Below, piece after piece: positions 48,806-58,718 of a stretch of DNA of 64,000 nucleotides; the stretch's first letter is position 1, and each line of letters starts with the position of its first letter. Position numbers and translations under genes: made by a program. The DNA comes from Verrucomicrobiales bacterium (lineage in GTDB: Bacteria; Verrucomicrobiota; Verrucomicrobiia; Limisphaerales; UBA9464): assembly GCA_027488845.1 (NCBI GenBank), contig JAIYBC010000050.1:22352-86351 (forward strand). Reading direction: 5' to 3'. A model generated the notes under the pieces. It was given only the letters and a program-made list of their open reading frames with translations, had not been told where the DNA came from and made no database searches.

Positions 48806-49720
48806 ATGAAGCTCGGTTTCGTCTCCGCGATCCTCCCGGAATTCACCCTCGACGAGGTCCTGGCCTTCGCCCGCCTCCATGGCTTCTCCACGGTCGAGGC
48901 CATGTGCTGGCCCCATGGCCGGGCGGAACGCCGGTTCGCAGGGGTGACCCACGTCGATGTCGACGACCTTTCCCCGGCCCGCGTCGACGAGATCCTCGGC
49001 CGCTGCGCGTCGCACGGCGTGACGTTGTCGGCCTTGGGCTACTATCCCAATCCGCTCGACCCGGATCCGGAGGTCTCAGGACACGCGGTGGGCCATCTGC
49101 GGAAGGTGATCGCCGGCGCCCGCCTCCTCGGCCTGGACACGGTGAACACCTTCGTGGGCCGGGATTGGCGACTCGGCGTGGACGAGAACTGGCCCCGGTT
49201 CCTTGAGGTGTGGCGGCCCTTGGTCGCGTTCGCCGAGGACCATGGCGTCCGCATCGGCATCGAGAACTGCCCGATGTCGTTCACCCGCGACGAGTGGCCC
49301 GGCGGCAAGAACCTCTTCACCACTCCGGTCATCTGGCGGCGGGCGTTCGGGGACATCCCGTCGAAGAACCTCGGATTGAACTACGATCCCTCCCATTTCG
49401 TGCTCCAGCACATGGATCCGTCCTCACCGCTCAAGGAGTTCCAGGACAGGATCTTCCATCTGCATGCAAAGGACGTGAGGATCCTTCGGGAACGCTTGGA
49501 CGAAGTCGGGGTGTTCGCCCATCCGCTCGAGTGGCATCAGCCGAGGATCCCGGGATTTGGGGAGATGGATTGGGGGCGGTTCCTGGGCGACCTGATGGCG
49601 ACGCGCTATCGGGGGCCGGTGTGCATCGAGGTGGAGGATGACACCTTCGGCCGCGATTTGGAGGGGCGTCAGCGGGCGTTGAAGGTGGCGGGCAGCATCC
49701 TGAGGCCGTATTTCGCCTGA
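48806..49720 (+). CDS. Sugar phosphate isomerase/epimerase (AP endonuclease 2 fold)
   Basis: This is a 304-residue TIM-barrel protein of the xylose-isomerase-like family. It has KLGFVSAILPEFTLDEVLAF at the start, IGIENCPMSF with the metal glutamate, LNYDPSHFVLQHMDP with aspartate and histidine ligands, IFHLHAKDVRI and VCIEVEDDTFG with the final glutamate. All expected metal-binding positions (E, D, H, H, E) appear present. The substrate is not predictable; relatives include IolE/IolI-like and hydroxypyruvate isomerases. A 46-codon upstream extension is rejected as low quality. It precedes the response-regulator gene by 28 bases on the same strand. Confidence 0.92.
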   Translation: MKLGFVSAILPEFTLDEVLAFARLHGFSTVEAMCWPHGRAERRFAGVTHVDVDDLSPARVDEILGRCASHGVTLSALGYYPNPLDPDPEVSGHAVGHLRKVIAGARLLGLDTVNTFVGRDWRLGVDENWPRFLEVWRPLVAFAEDHGVRIGIENCPMSFTRDEWPGGKNLFTTPVIWRRAFGDIPSKNLGLNYDPSHFVLQHMDPSSPLKEFQDRIFHLHAKDVRILRERLDEVGVFAHPLEWHQPRIPGFGEMDWGRFLGDLMATRYRGPVCIEVEDDTFGRDLEGRQRALKVAGSILRPYFA

Positions 49721-49748
49721 GCGCGGTTCAACCGGTTCCCGAGACGAC

Positions 49749-50426
<678 letters not shown>

Positions 50427-50449
50427 CGGGGAAGATCTGCGGTTCCGGC

Positions 50450-50860
50450 TCAGGCGGCCGCTGCGAAACCGGGACGCGCTGGGAGCGGGGCGTGGGTGGC
50501 GAGGCTGACGTCCAGCAGCCAGCCCAGATGTCCGAGGTCGGAGGTGCCCCAGAGGGTATGGGATTCGAGCAGGACCTGGACGTTCCGGCCTTCATCGAGG
50601 CCGACGATCGGCAGCGGGTCGACGTAATCCGGGAAATTCCTGCGGAACGTGGGACCGTCGAGCACTTCGATCGGGTAGGGGACCCGCGACTGGAAGTCCG
50701 ACCAGGCCTCCTTGGGAGCGTCCGCGAGCACCCTGCCGATCGGGCACAGGTAGTTTCGTCCGGCGATGTAGGGCTGACGCGTCTCCTGTTCCGCGGGGAC
50801 GGAATCCACCACCAGCAGCAGGCGGCGGTTCGAATTGGCGGAGGTCTTCCCGGATTCCAT
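50450..50860 (-). CDS. Conserved-looking protein of unknown function
   Basis: This is a 136-residue soluble protein without signal peptide or membrane segment; a longer start at 50926 is possible. It reads as alpha/beta: RRLLLVVDSVPAEQETR, then NYLCPIGRVLADAPKEAW, PYPIEVLDGPTFRRNFPDY and VQVLLESHTLWGTSDL, ending in an alanine-rich tail. I do not recognise the family. It lies between a convergent response-regulator gene (24 bases) and, upstream, the ceramidase-like gene on the same strand (74 bases). Base composition is like its neighbours. No function is proposed. Confidence 0.65.
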   Translation of the reverse strand: MESGKTSANSNRRLLLVVDSVPAEQETRQPYIAGRNYLCPIGRVLADAPKEAWSDFQSRVPYPIEVLDGPTFRRNFPDYVDPLPIVGLDEGRNVQVLLESHTLWGTSDLGHLGWLLDVSLATHAPLPARPGFAAAA

Positions 50861-50933
50861 CGGCGACGAGTCCCTGTTCGAAGATCGGTGTCGGACTGGA
50901 ATACTTGAGTCCAAGCGATGGCGCAATCCGGTG

Positions 50934-52343
50934 TCAGCCCGGATCCGCGGTGAGGCGTGTGGAGAGTTCCCTCAGGACGTTGTCGAAGAGGTCCGGCACC
51001 GCGGGGCCGAAGAACGACATGGTCCGCGTCTCGTAGGTGTCGAGGTGGTAGTACTTGGAGGGGACCACGTAGCCGATGTAGTCGCCGTTGAAGCTGCTGA
51101 TGTTCGCGCGGAATCCGCGGGCGGCGAGCGCGGCCTTGTGGGGCAGGGACATCTCGCCGCTGAAGTCGCACGGGGTGGTCAGCCAGACCAGGGCGCCGAT
51201 CCGGAAGCCGGTGATGAACGTCCGGTCGGCCACCGGGAGGAGGCCGGAGGCGAGCCAGGGGCGGAGGCGGAGGTTGTCGGCTACCCGCGGATTCAGTTCG
51301 GGGAGGGCGACCGGCACGGCCAGGGATGCGAATTCGGCACGGTTGGTGGCGGCCTGCGGCTTCAGGGATTCGGCGGACCGTTCGGCGAGGATCCGGCCCA
51401 TGCGTTCGGTTCCTTCGAATCCGGGCGCGCCGGCGTTGGGGGAATGGCTTCCGACGCCGCCGGCGAAGAACTGCGCGTGGGCCCAGCCGGTTTCCTCCAT
51501 GCGGCGCTGCCACGAACCGGGGTACTCGGCGCTGAACTCCATCAGTTTCGAGGACAGCACCGTGGCATGGGCCCCGAAGCTGCCGAGCACGGCCTTCGCC
51601 CCGTCGTCCCTGCGGAACTCCAGCAGCACGAACTCCGGGTCCACGGTGCCACGGTCGCCGACGAGGCGGTTCCGGATCAGTTCGGGCGCGGCGAAGGCTC
51701 CGGTGGCGAAGGACGCGGGGCGTAGGTCGGCGAGGGCGTTGGTGGCCGCGGCGACGAGCCGGCTGGAGAACCAGATCCGGACCTCCGGCTGGTAGGGGCC
51801 GGCGAACATCTCGGCCACGATCCCCTGACCCCAGCCTCCGATGGACGCATGCGTATGGCTGGCGCCGAAATGGAGCTGGTCGCGGGTGAGTCCGGTGAGC
51901 CGTCGTAGTTCGACCACGGCGGCCTCGCAGACCTCGCGGGGAACGATCAGGGAGTCCGCGGAAACCAGGATCATCCGGCTTCCTCCCACTTCGACGGCGG
52001 TGGCCTTCACCCAGAGGTCGTCATGGACGCCGGTGGCGGGCGCGCCGCGTCGGTTGCCGAATCCGGCGAGCGGAAGCGAACGGAACCGTCCGTTCCGGCC
52101 GTCGTCGACCTCGGCTCCGAGGGTTGGAGTCAGCCGGGCCCGGCCGAATCCGGCGCGGAGGGTTCCGCGTATGGGTCGGTGCTCCCGGGCTGCGGAATCC
52201 AATCCGTCGAGGGTCGACCGGTGGTAGGCCGTCCGGTCGAAAGGCGTGTGGTCGACGGGGCCGACGGCGGTCCCGATTCCGACGAGCAGGACCGCGACGA
52301 GCGAGCCTGTGGCGATCGCGATTCGACGGAGCCAGCGTTTCAT
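50934..52343 (-). CDS. Neutral/alkaline ceramidase-like exported protein
   Basis: This is a 469-residue protein with an N-terminal signal anchor (RIAIATGSLVAVLLVGIGTA). It matches the neutral/alkaline non-lysosomal ceramidase N-terminal domain: RAGFGRARLTP at the start, VHDDLWVKATAVEVGG, LVSADSLIVPREV, and the zinc-site block HFGASHTHASIGG. The serine of the ceramidase motif SPN is kept (GVGSHSPN), though the preceding GDV is changed to GSH. True ceramidases cleave N-acyl sphingosines, and a substrate here could be another amide lipid or cell-wall piece. It starts 33 bases after the stop of the M16-type gene, so the two are probably cotranscribed. Confidence 0.88.
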   Translation of the reverse strand: MKRWLRRIAIATGSLVAVLLVGIGTAVGPVDHTPFDRTAYHRSTLDGLDSAAREHRPIRGTLRAGFGRARLTPTLGAEVDDGRNGRFRSLPLAGFGNRRGAPATGVHDDLWVKATAVEVGGSRMILVSADSLIVPREVCEAAVVELRRLTGLTRDQLHFGASHTHASIGGWGQGIVAEMFAGPYQPEVRIWFSSRLVAAATNALADLRPASFATGAFAAPELIRNRLVGDRGTVDPEFVLLEFRRDDGAKAVLGSFGAHATVLSSKLMEFSAEYPGSWQRRMEETGWAHAQFFAGGVGSHSPNAGAPGFEGTERMGRILAERSAESLKPQAATNRAEFASLAVPVALPELNPRVADNLRLRPWLASGLLPVADRTFITGFRIGALVWLTTPCDFSGEMSLPHKAALAARGFRANISSFNGDYIGYVVPSKYYHLDTYETRTMSFFGPAVPDLFDNVLRELSTRLTADPG

Positions 52344-52376
52344 TGCTGCGGTGGGGCGGTCCGTCGCGGAGGCGGC

Positions 52377-53873
52377 TCAGCGTGCGGGATTCGCGTCCTT
52401 TGGCGGCAGCGGCTCCAAGGACACCGGATCGCGCGGGGGCAGGAGATGCAGGCCGCCGGGGGAGAGGGATTCCAGCGTGACCGGGTGGTCCGGATGCGGC
52501 TTGAGGATCTCCTCCTTCTTTCCGACGACGAGGATCACGGCCTTCTCCGGGGTGAGGTGCTTGGCGGCGACGCGTTGGACGTCGTCGGCGGTCACCGACT
52601 CCAGCTTCCGGCGGTACGACTTCCAGAAGCCGGGATCCTTCTGGAAGCGGCCGGTGAACTCGTCGCGGGCGAAGATCGCGGCGACCTTGCCCTGGGTGTT
52701 GAAGTTCTCGGGGAAGGTGTCGATGAAGGAGCGCTTGGCGGTCTGGAGTTCGGTGTCGGTGACGGGTTTCGCCACGATCTTGCGCATCTCCTCGAGGACG
52801 ATGGAGGAGGCGTAGGCGACCGTGCGGCTCTTGCTCTGGAACGCGGCGCGGAAAGTGGACGGGTACCATGTGCCGCCCGGGAAGGAGCTGCCGGCGGCAT
52901 AGGCGAGGCCTTCGTCGTCGCGGACGCGGCTCATGATGCGCGCGGTGAATCCGCCGCCGCCGAGGATGTCGTTCATCACCATGATGGCGGGGTAGTCCGG
53001 GTCGTCGCGGAGGACGCCGGGCAGGACCAGCGAGACGCGGCCCTGGGGGACGTCCTTGTCGGCGAGGTAGACGCCGGGGGCGGCCTGGGTGGGCTTGTCG
53101 GGGATGGGGGGCGGGATCTCGCCGCGATGGGGCCAGTCGGCGAAGAGGGCCTCGAGGCGGCGGACCATGTCCTCGCGGTCGAAGTCGCCGCTGGCGGCGA
53201 CGGTGAAGTTGGCGGGGTGGAACCACTTCCGGTGGAACGCGACGAGGTCCTCGCGCGTGATCGCAGTGATGCTGGCGCCGGTCGGCTGGCGGCTGGCCCA
53301 GAAGTCCTTGCCGAGGGTGAGGATGGAAAGCTCGAGGCCTTCGATGTTGGCGGAGTCGTCGTTGCGCTGTTTCAGCTCCTGTAGGCTCTGCTGGCGTCGC
53401 AGCTCGACCTTGTCGGCCTGGAAGCGCGGGTTGGAGAGGACGTCCTTGAGCAGGCGCAGGCCCTCGTCGAGGTCCTTGGAGAGGAGGTTGAGGGAGACCG
53501 AACCGGAATCGCCGCCGATGCCGGAGCCCAGCTGAGCGGCGAGGAAGGCGAGGCGTTCCTCCATCGCCTCCGCGGACTTGTCACCGGCGCCGCCGCGCAC
53601 GAGCAGGGCTCCTGCGAACCCGGCCAGGCCCTCGCGGCCGGCGGGATCGAGGTAGCTTCCGGTCCGGACGGTCACCTGGACGGTGACGAGGGGCAGTTCG
53701 CGGTCGGGGACGACATAGGCGACCGGGCCGGACTTGAGGGGGACGCGGTACTTGGCGGGATCCGGCGCCTCGTAGTCGAGGGCGGGGAAGGAGAGCTTCT
53801 CGGGACGGTCGGGGATCTCCGCGGCGTGGAGGGCGGCGAGCGCGACCAGCGGGATCAGGGCGCGGAACAGCAT
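52377..53873 (-). CDS. M16-family (insulinase-like) protein lacking the zinc motif
   Basis: This is a 498-residue exported protein with signal peptide (MLFRALIPLVALAALHAA) and two M16 half-domains, about residues 45-250 and 260-470. Where an active M16 peptidase has HxxEH after GREGLAH-, this protein reads GLAGFAGALLVRGGAG, so no zinc ligands are present. The second half keeps the substrate-groove block YAAGSSFPGGTWYPSTFRA. It therefore resembles the non-catalytic partner that normally pairs with an active M16 subunit, yet no active M16 gene is in the window. The start codon is the ATG at 53873. Role: structural or regulatory partner, by inference. Confidence 0.9.
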   Translation of the reverse strand: MLFRALIPLVALAALHAAEIPDRPEKLSFPALDYEAPDPAKYRVPLKSGPVAYVVPDRELPLVTVQVTVRTGSYLDPAGREGLAGFAGALLVRGGAGDKSAEAMEERLAFLAAQLGSGIGGDSGSVSLNLLSKDLDEGLRLLKDVLSNPRFQADKVELRRQQSLQELKQRNDDSANIEGLELSILTLGKDFWASRQPTGASITAITREDLVAFHRKWFHPANFTVAASGDFDREDMVRRLEALFADWPHRGEIPPPIPDKPTQAAPGVYLADKDVPQGRVSLVLPGVLRDDPDYPAIMVMNDILGGGGFTARIMSRVRDDEGLAYAAGSSFPGGTWYPSTFRAAFQSKSRTVAYASSIVLEEMRKIVAKPVTDTELQTAKRSFIDTFPENFNTQGKVAAIFARDEFTGRFQKDPGFWKSYRRKLESVTADDVQRVAAKHLTPEKAVILVVGKKEEILKPHPDHPVTLESLSPGGLHLLPPRDPVSLEPLPPKDANPAR

Positions 53874-53921
53874 GGGCACACCATCCGTTCGCCGGGCGGG
53901 ACCTGCAAGTCCGACGGAGGA

Positions 53922-53959
53922 CCGCCCGTCCCCGGGAGCGGACTCCCGGGGACGGGCGG
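53922..53959 (-). terminator. 17-bp perfect hairpin downstream of DUF2723 gene
   Basis: CCGCCCGTCCCCGGGAG (53922-53938) and CTCCCGGGGACGGGCGG (53943-53959) are perfect complements with a CGGA tetraloop. It sits 22 bases after the stop codon at 53981. On the minus strand the following bases are TCCTCCGTC, a weak T-tract, so it may be a terminator or a 3'-end stabiliser. Confidence 0.65.
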
Positions 53960-53980
53960 ACGACGACCGGCAGCGCCGGA

Positions 53981-56900
53981 TCAGGGCTGGCCGAGCGGGG
54001 CCAGGAGCGGATCGCCCTTCAGCACCTTCCGGAGGTCGGTGGCCCTGGGTTCGGCGAGCAGGCGTTCGTCGCTGCGGCGGAGGGCCTCCTTGAGGGTGGC
54101 CTTGGCCTCGGCGGACTTCCCTTGGGACGCCTGGGCTGTGGCGAGGTCGTACCAGGACTCGACCCGGGACGGATCGGCCGACATCTGGCGTTTGAGTGCG
54201 GCCTCCATGCGGTCGCTGCGGCCGAGCTGGCGGTAGGCCTCGGACAGCGAGAGGAAGAACTCGGGCTTGGTGGAGGCGTTGGTGAGCAGCAGGTCGAGGG
54301 CGGAGATGGCCTCGTTGGTCTGGCCGATCGAGTAGTAGGTCGAGGCGAGTCCGAAGACGGCCTTGGCGTCGGGGTTGGGGCCGGTGGCCTTGGCCCGGAG
54401 GGCGGCAGTGGCCTCGGGGGAAGCGGCCTGACGATAGGATTCGAGCTGCTGGATGAGGCTCTCGATGCCGGCGTTGTCGGCATCGAACACCTGGCAGGTC
54501 CGGGCGACGAGGACGGCGTCCTCGTAGCGGCCGATGGTGGCGAGGAGCTGGGCGTAGTTGAAGACGGTCTCCGGGCTGTAGGGGCAGAAGGCGAAGGCCT
54601 GCTTCAGGGCGAACTCCGCCTCGCGCACCATGCGCTGCTGGACGACCGGGGAGGTGGTGTTGTTGATGCGCCAGGCGTAGACCGACTTGCCGATGGCGTT
54701 GCGCAGCTTCGAGAAGGCCTTCTGGGCGTTGTCGTCGCGGACGAAGGCGGGGTCGCCCTTGAAGCCGGTGAGGTCCCGGCGCTGGTAGGTCTTGAGGGCC
54801 CATTCGCAGATCTCGCGGACCGGGGTGTCGTAGCCGATCCAGTTGCCGATGAAGCGCTCGGAGTACTGGCTCCAGTACTCGTGGTCACGGCGGACCATCT
54901 CCTCGGTGATCTCGGCCACCGGGTTGCGTTCGATCTTGAGGATGATGCCGTACGGCACGAGGTGCGGGTACATCCAGTCGAGGGCGAAGGACTCCTCGAT
55001 GTAGAACTCGTGGGACGGGTTCTTGTCGAAGATGACCTTGGTGAGCAGGCCGTTGATCTGCATCACGGCCACCTGGCCCGAAACGGAGTAGCGACCATCG
55101 GGGAGCGGGACGACGACCTCGCCGGGCTTGAGGCGGTCCGGATAGCGCTTGGCTGCGTCGTTGACGTACTCGGTGAAGCTGCGGGCGGCGTCCTCGGGGG
55201 TGGCGCTGAGGATCTCGCGATCCGGATACAGGCCGGCGGGGCTCTCCGTGAACAGGCCGGGGTAGGCCTCCTCGAGCAGCAGGCGGTTCATGCGGATGCG
55301 GTTCGGCGTCGGCGGATTCTGCTGGGCGAAGGCGCGCACGTGGGGGCTGAGGCGGACGCCGGCGAAGCGGTTGGGATCCGCGGCGAGGGAAGGTCCGCGC
55401 AGCAGGCGGTTGAGGGCGTCGGCCATCGACTCCGTGGAGGTGGCGGTCCCGACCTGCGACTTGAGATACGCCGACAGCGGATCGGCGGCGGCGTCGAGCT
55501 TCGCGCGGAAGGCGGCGAAGTCCTTGAAGTGGGAGGCCTCGAAGAGGGATTCACCGGCGCGACGCCGTTCCTCGATGGAGGCCCCGAGGCCCTGGATGGC
55601 GCGGTCCAACGGGGCGAAGAGCGAGGCGACGGTGTTGGTGCGTCCGCGGGACTCCGACTTCCGGTCGTTGAGCATGCCGAGGAAGAACGGCTTGTCGTAC
55701 TGGTACTGGTCCGAGCGGTTGTAGTGGGCGCGGATGTAGTCGAGGTAGGTGTTGTCCGCGAGGGCGTTCTGCGTGATCAGGTAGACGTCGCGCCGGTCGA
55801 AGCCCGGATCGAGGCGGTCCTTCGCGGGGATGAACGATTCCGCGAAGATCATGTAGGTGGGGCAGAAGCGTCCGGGATCGGTGCCGCCGTAGAGCACCGC
55901 GTGCTTGGCCATCGGCGGGTAGAGCGGCTTGCCGTCCTTGTCCTTGGGCGCCTTGCCGTGACCGGCGTCGCGTCCGGGTTCGAACATGTCGTGGCCGAAC
56001 CAGTAGCCGAAGAGGTGTCCCCGCTGTTCGTTGTCGGCCCAGTGGCTGAGGATCGAGTCGAACGGGATCAGGATGAAGAGGCCGAGGATCGGCGCGAGGG
56101 GCACGGCCCTGCGGTGGACGACGATCCAGAGGGTGAATGCGAGCGAGAGCAGGAGGCTGAGCACCGCGGCGACGCGGAGAATGGTGAAGACCGTCTCCTG
56201 GTAGATGGAGACCGCCTCATAGAGGTTGAAGGCGGTGGCGACGGCGCCGCCGATGATGAGCGCCGCGCGGGTTTCGGGGTCCTCGAAGCGTTTGACCAGG
56301 AGGGCGCCGATGAGGGCGAGGCCGTATCCGACGGCGAGGGCGATGACCGTGTGTGAAGTGGTGAAGAACACCTTCACCAGCTCCTTGGACGAGCGGTCGA
56401 TGCCGGGGTTGAGCAGGATCAGCAGGAGGACGGCGAGGCAGAGGTAGATGGCGGAGAGGCCGACCAGCCAGGCGCGTTCGCGTTGGCGCATGCGGTGGAT
56501 GAAGGCGAAGGGGACGAGTCCGACCAGGAGGTTGGCCCAGTTGAACTCCTCCTGGGCTCCCTGGGCGTACATCCAGAGCTGGCGGAAGAGGGTGAAGGGA
56601 TCCGTGCTGGGGTTGGTCTTCTCGTATTGGCCGCGGGTGAAGGCGTGGACGAAGCCCTCCCAGGTCCGGGGATAACCCCAATTCATGGGCGGGTTCGTGG
56701 CGGAGGCCACCGGCATGTAGAGGTAGAAGGCGGCGCCAACCACGAAGGCCAGGCCGGCGAAGACCACGATGTGCAGGTGGTTGCCGAGGCGGCGGGTGCC
56801 GGCGGTCAGCCAGGCGGTTGCCGCGAGGGAGCCGAGTCCGACGAGGTTGAAGATGACGAACAACGGGGCGTTGTCCTGGAACGAGCCGATCTTCCCGGCG

Positions 56901-57685
56901 AAATGCATCAACAGCAGCAACGCCCAGATGATGGTGTTGCCGAGGAAGAAGTCGCGTCCGAGCCGGCGGTCTGCGGCGGCGATGGCCACCTCGATGCCCA
57001 TGGCGGCGACGATCAGCGTCTGGTGGTTGCAGAGGCAGAGCCCGAACAGGAAGAACGCGGCGTAGAGGTAGCGGCGCTTCTCCGGGGAGTACATCCACTT
57101 CAGAAGGAGGCAGAACAGCGCCACCAGGTTGAGCACGGCGAGGGTGTACACCTCGACGATGACGCCCTGGGACCAGATGAAGCCGTTGAATCCGAGGAGG
57201 GATCCGCCGACCCACGCGGCGACGGTGGTGATGGCGTTCTCGGTGCGGCGGGGCAGGTCCTTGAGCTGCTCGATGCCCTCGAGGATGAGGCTGGAACCGC
57301 GGGAGATGAGCAGGGCGGTCAAACCGGCCGAGGCGGCGGCGGCGACGGCGGAGGACACGGCCACCCGCCAGGCGATGTTCGAGAACGGCAGGAGCTTGGT
57401 GAAGAGCCAGGAGTAGACCGTCCACACCGGATAGCCCGGCGGATGGGGCACGCCGGCGTACATGGAACCGACGGCGAGTTCACCCGAATCCTCGAGGGTG
57501 AGGTCGGGGGCCACGGTGTACAGGTATCCGGCCAGCACGAACAGGGTCACCAGGATGCAGGTGATCCAGTCCATCGGGCGGAACAGCGTGTCGGAAGACG
57601 GTGCAGCGATCCCAGGCGGGGGAGTCGCGGAGGAGACGGAGGCCGGGACGGATCCGGCGGCCTTGGGGGATGTCGGTCGGGACAT
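53981..57685 (-). CDS. DUF2723 (GT117-like) membrane protein with TPR tail
   Basis: This is a 1234-residue protein. The N-terminal 560 residues hold about 11-12 transmembrane segments and the DUF2723 hallmark DSGELAVGSMYAGVPHPPGY, with an acidic residue and the HPPGYP motif, as in TMEM260/GT117 protein O-mannosyltransferase-like enzymes and PMT-type GT-C folds. A large extracytoplasmic region follows (about 560-1000). The last 230 residues form TPR-like repeats (AQLLATIGRYEDAVLVAR, SLSEAYRQLGRSDRMEAAL, TAQASQGKSAEAKATLKEA). Likely a lipid-linked sugar transferase modifying exported proteins; donor and target are unknown. It is followed by a long hairpin, then the M16 gene. Confidence 0.9.
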   Translation of the reverse strand: MSRPTSPKAAGSVPASVSSATPPPGIAAPSSDTLFRPMDWITCILVTLFVLAGYLYTVAPDLTLEDSGELAVGSMYAGVPHPPGYPVWTVYSWLFTKLLPFSNIAWRVAVSSAVAAAASAGLTALLISRGSSLILEGIEQLKDLPRRTENAITTVAAWVGGSLLGFNGFIWSQGVIVEVYTLAVLNLVALFCLLLKWMYSPEKRRYLYAAFFLFGLCLCNHQTLIVAAMGIEVAIAAADRRLGRDFFLGNTIIWALLLLMHFAGKIGSFQDNAPLFVIFNLVGLGSLAATAWLTAGTRRLGNHLHIVVFAGLAFVVGAAFYLYMPVASATNPPMNWGYPRTWEGFVHAFTRGQYEKTNPSTDPFTLFRQLWMYAQGAQEEFNWANLLVGLVPFAFIHRMRQRERAWLVGLSAIYLCLAVLLLILLNPGIDRSSKELVKVFFTTSHTVIALAVGYGLALIGALLVKRFEDPETRAALIIGGAVATAFNLYEAVSIYQETVFTILRVAAVLSLLLSLAFTLWIVVHRRAVPLAPILGLFILIPFDSILSHWADNEQRGHLFGYWFGHDMFEPGRDAGHGKAPKDKDGKPLYPPMAKHAVLYGGTDPGRFCPTYMIFAESFIPAKDRLDPGFDRRDVYLITQNALADNTYLDYIRAHYNRSDQYQYDKPFFLGMLNDRKSESRGRTNTVASLFAPLDRAIQGLGASIEERRRAGESLFEASHFKDFAAFRAKLDAAADPLSAYLKSQVGTATSTESMADALNRLLRGPSLAADPNRFAGVRLSPHVRAFAQQNPPTPNRIRMNRLLLEEAYPGLFTESPAGLYPDREILSATPEDAARSFTEYVNDAAKRYPDRLKPGEVVVPLPDGRYSVSGQVAVMQINGLLTKVIFDKNPSHEFYIEESFALDWMYPHLVPYGIILKIERNPVAEITEEMVRRDHEYWSQYSERFIGNWIGYDTPVREICEWALKTYQRRDLTGFKGDPAFVRDDNAQKAFSKLRNAIGKSVYAWRINNTTSPVVQQRMVREAEFALKQAFAFCPYSPETVFNYAQLLATIGRYEDAVLVARTCQVFDADNAGIESLIQQLESYRQAASPEATAALRAKATGPNPDAKAVFGLASTYYSIGQTNEAISALDLLLTNASTKPEFFLSLSEAYRQLGRSDRMEAALKRQMSADPSRVESWYDLATAQASQGKSAEAKATLKEALRRSDERLLAEPRATDLRKVLKGDPLLAPLGQP

Positions 57686-57747
57686 GGGTGGAATCGGTAC
57701 GGAAATGGGTGCGATGGTTGGAAAGTCGGCGTCCAGGGATGCCGGAA

Positions 57748-58098
57748 TCAGTTCCAGCCGGTCGAGAGCCCGTTAGTGGAGCGGGCGGCGGAAATGTTTG
57801 TCGATTTGAAACTCGACGACGCCAGGTGGTTCATCTGGCTTTGACCGGTGGCGTGCTCGAGCACGGCGAGGAGGGTGAGATTGGTGCCCGAGCCGTCGGC
57901 GCGGGCCTCCCCGGACACCGGTGCCGGTGCCAGGGCGGCGGCGAAGAGGCAGGCGGCGCTCAGGGCTGGGGCGAACCAGCCCATCACACCCATGGCGGCG
58001 TCCTCCGCCGGCGCGTCACCGAACAGACGACGGCGCAGCGCCGGAGAGGGAGATCTCGGGGTCCAGCGAGAGAGCGGATTCTGGGATGTCGGCTTCAT
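57748..58098 (-). CDS. Putative small anti-sigma/membrane protein overlapping an ECF sigma gene
   Basis: This is a 116-residue protein with one hydrophobic segment at about residues 38-55 (GWFAPALSAACLFAAALAPA). The N-terminus is basic and polar (MKPTSQNPLSRWTPRSP) and the tail Ser/Asn-rich. It overlaps the last 83 bases of the sigma gene in another frame, suggesting coupled translation. A small single-pass protein behind an ECF sigma gene is in the typical anti-sigma place, and the architecture echoes 304-621. No motif confirms this. The overlap is larger than usual, so a later start at the internal ATG (MGVMGW) is also plausible. Confidence 0.55.
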   Translation of the reverse strand: MKPTSQNPLSRWTPRSPSPALRRRLFGDAPAEDAAMGVMGWFAPALSAACLFAAALAPAPVSGEARADGSGTNLTLLAVLEHATGQSQMNHLASSSFKSTNISAARSTNGLSTGWN

Positions 58099-58582
58099 GG
58101 GCAACGGAACTCAGGCAATGGCGGATCTTCTGCAGGCCGTAGCGGTAGCGTCCGGCGGCGGTGTTGGGGGAGATGGCGAGCAGTTCGCCGATCTCCTCGA
58201 AGGTGTGCCGGTGCCAGAACTTCAGCACGAGGACCTCGCGTTGTTCCGGCGGGAGGTCGGCAAGGCAGCGCATCGCGGCCTCCTCCCGGTGCGATTCGGG
58301 CTCCTGGCGTTCGAACCAGCGGGTCGATTCCAGCTCGCGGGTGAGGCGTCGCCACAGCGAGGTGCGGCGGTTCAGGGCCCGGTTCCGGAAGGCCCGGACC
58401 AGGTAGTGTTCCGGACGTTCCGGCCTGGTTTCCCGGACCAGCAGCGCGGCGAACACCTCGTGGAGGACATCCTCGGACTCGCCGTGGGACAGCCCCAGCG
58501 CCCGACCGTAAAGGACCAAGGCGGGGGCCTGGGCGTCGTACAACGCCTCACACCAATGCGGATGTTCCCCGGGACGATTCAC
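58016..58582 (-). CDS. ECF-family RNA polymerase sigma factor (second)
   Basis: This is a 188-residue sigma-70 family protein. Region 2 is at about residues 20-80 (VLYGRALGLSHGESEDVLHEV, then YLVRAFRNRALNRR) and region 4 at about 105-160, with the helix-turn-helix HTFEEIGELLAISPNTAAGR. I use the GTG at 58582. The longer ATG reading to 58720 overlaps the divergent gene's start and adds a non-family, Pro/Arg-rich stretch. It is followed by an overlapping small membrane-protein gene and is divergent from the exported proline-rich protein. The regulon may include that divergent gene. Confidence 0.85.
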   Translation of the reverse strand: MNRPGEHPHWCEALYDAQAPALVLYGRALGLSHGESEDVLHEVFAALLVRETRPERPEHYLVRAFRNRALNRRTSLWRRLTRELESTRWFERQEPESHREEAAMRCLADLPPEQREVLVLKFWHRHTFEEIGELLAISPNTAAGRYRYGLQKIRHCLSSVAHEADIPESALSLDPEISLSGAAPSSVR

Positions 58583-58718
58583 GCCTTTTCCCACATAGAC
58601 ACCGACGGGACACGATTCGTATGTCCTGCGACGATTTTGTTCGGACGGGGAAGCGAGTCGAGTCCGGGAAGGTTGGACTTGGCTTGCAACCAAACCGGGG
58701 TGCTGGTGTTTTTCCGGC

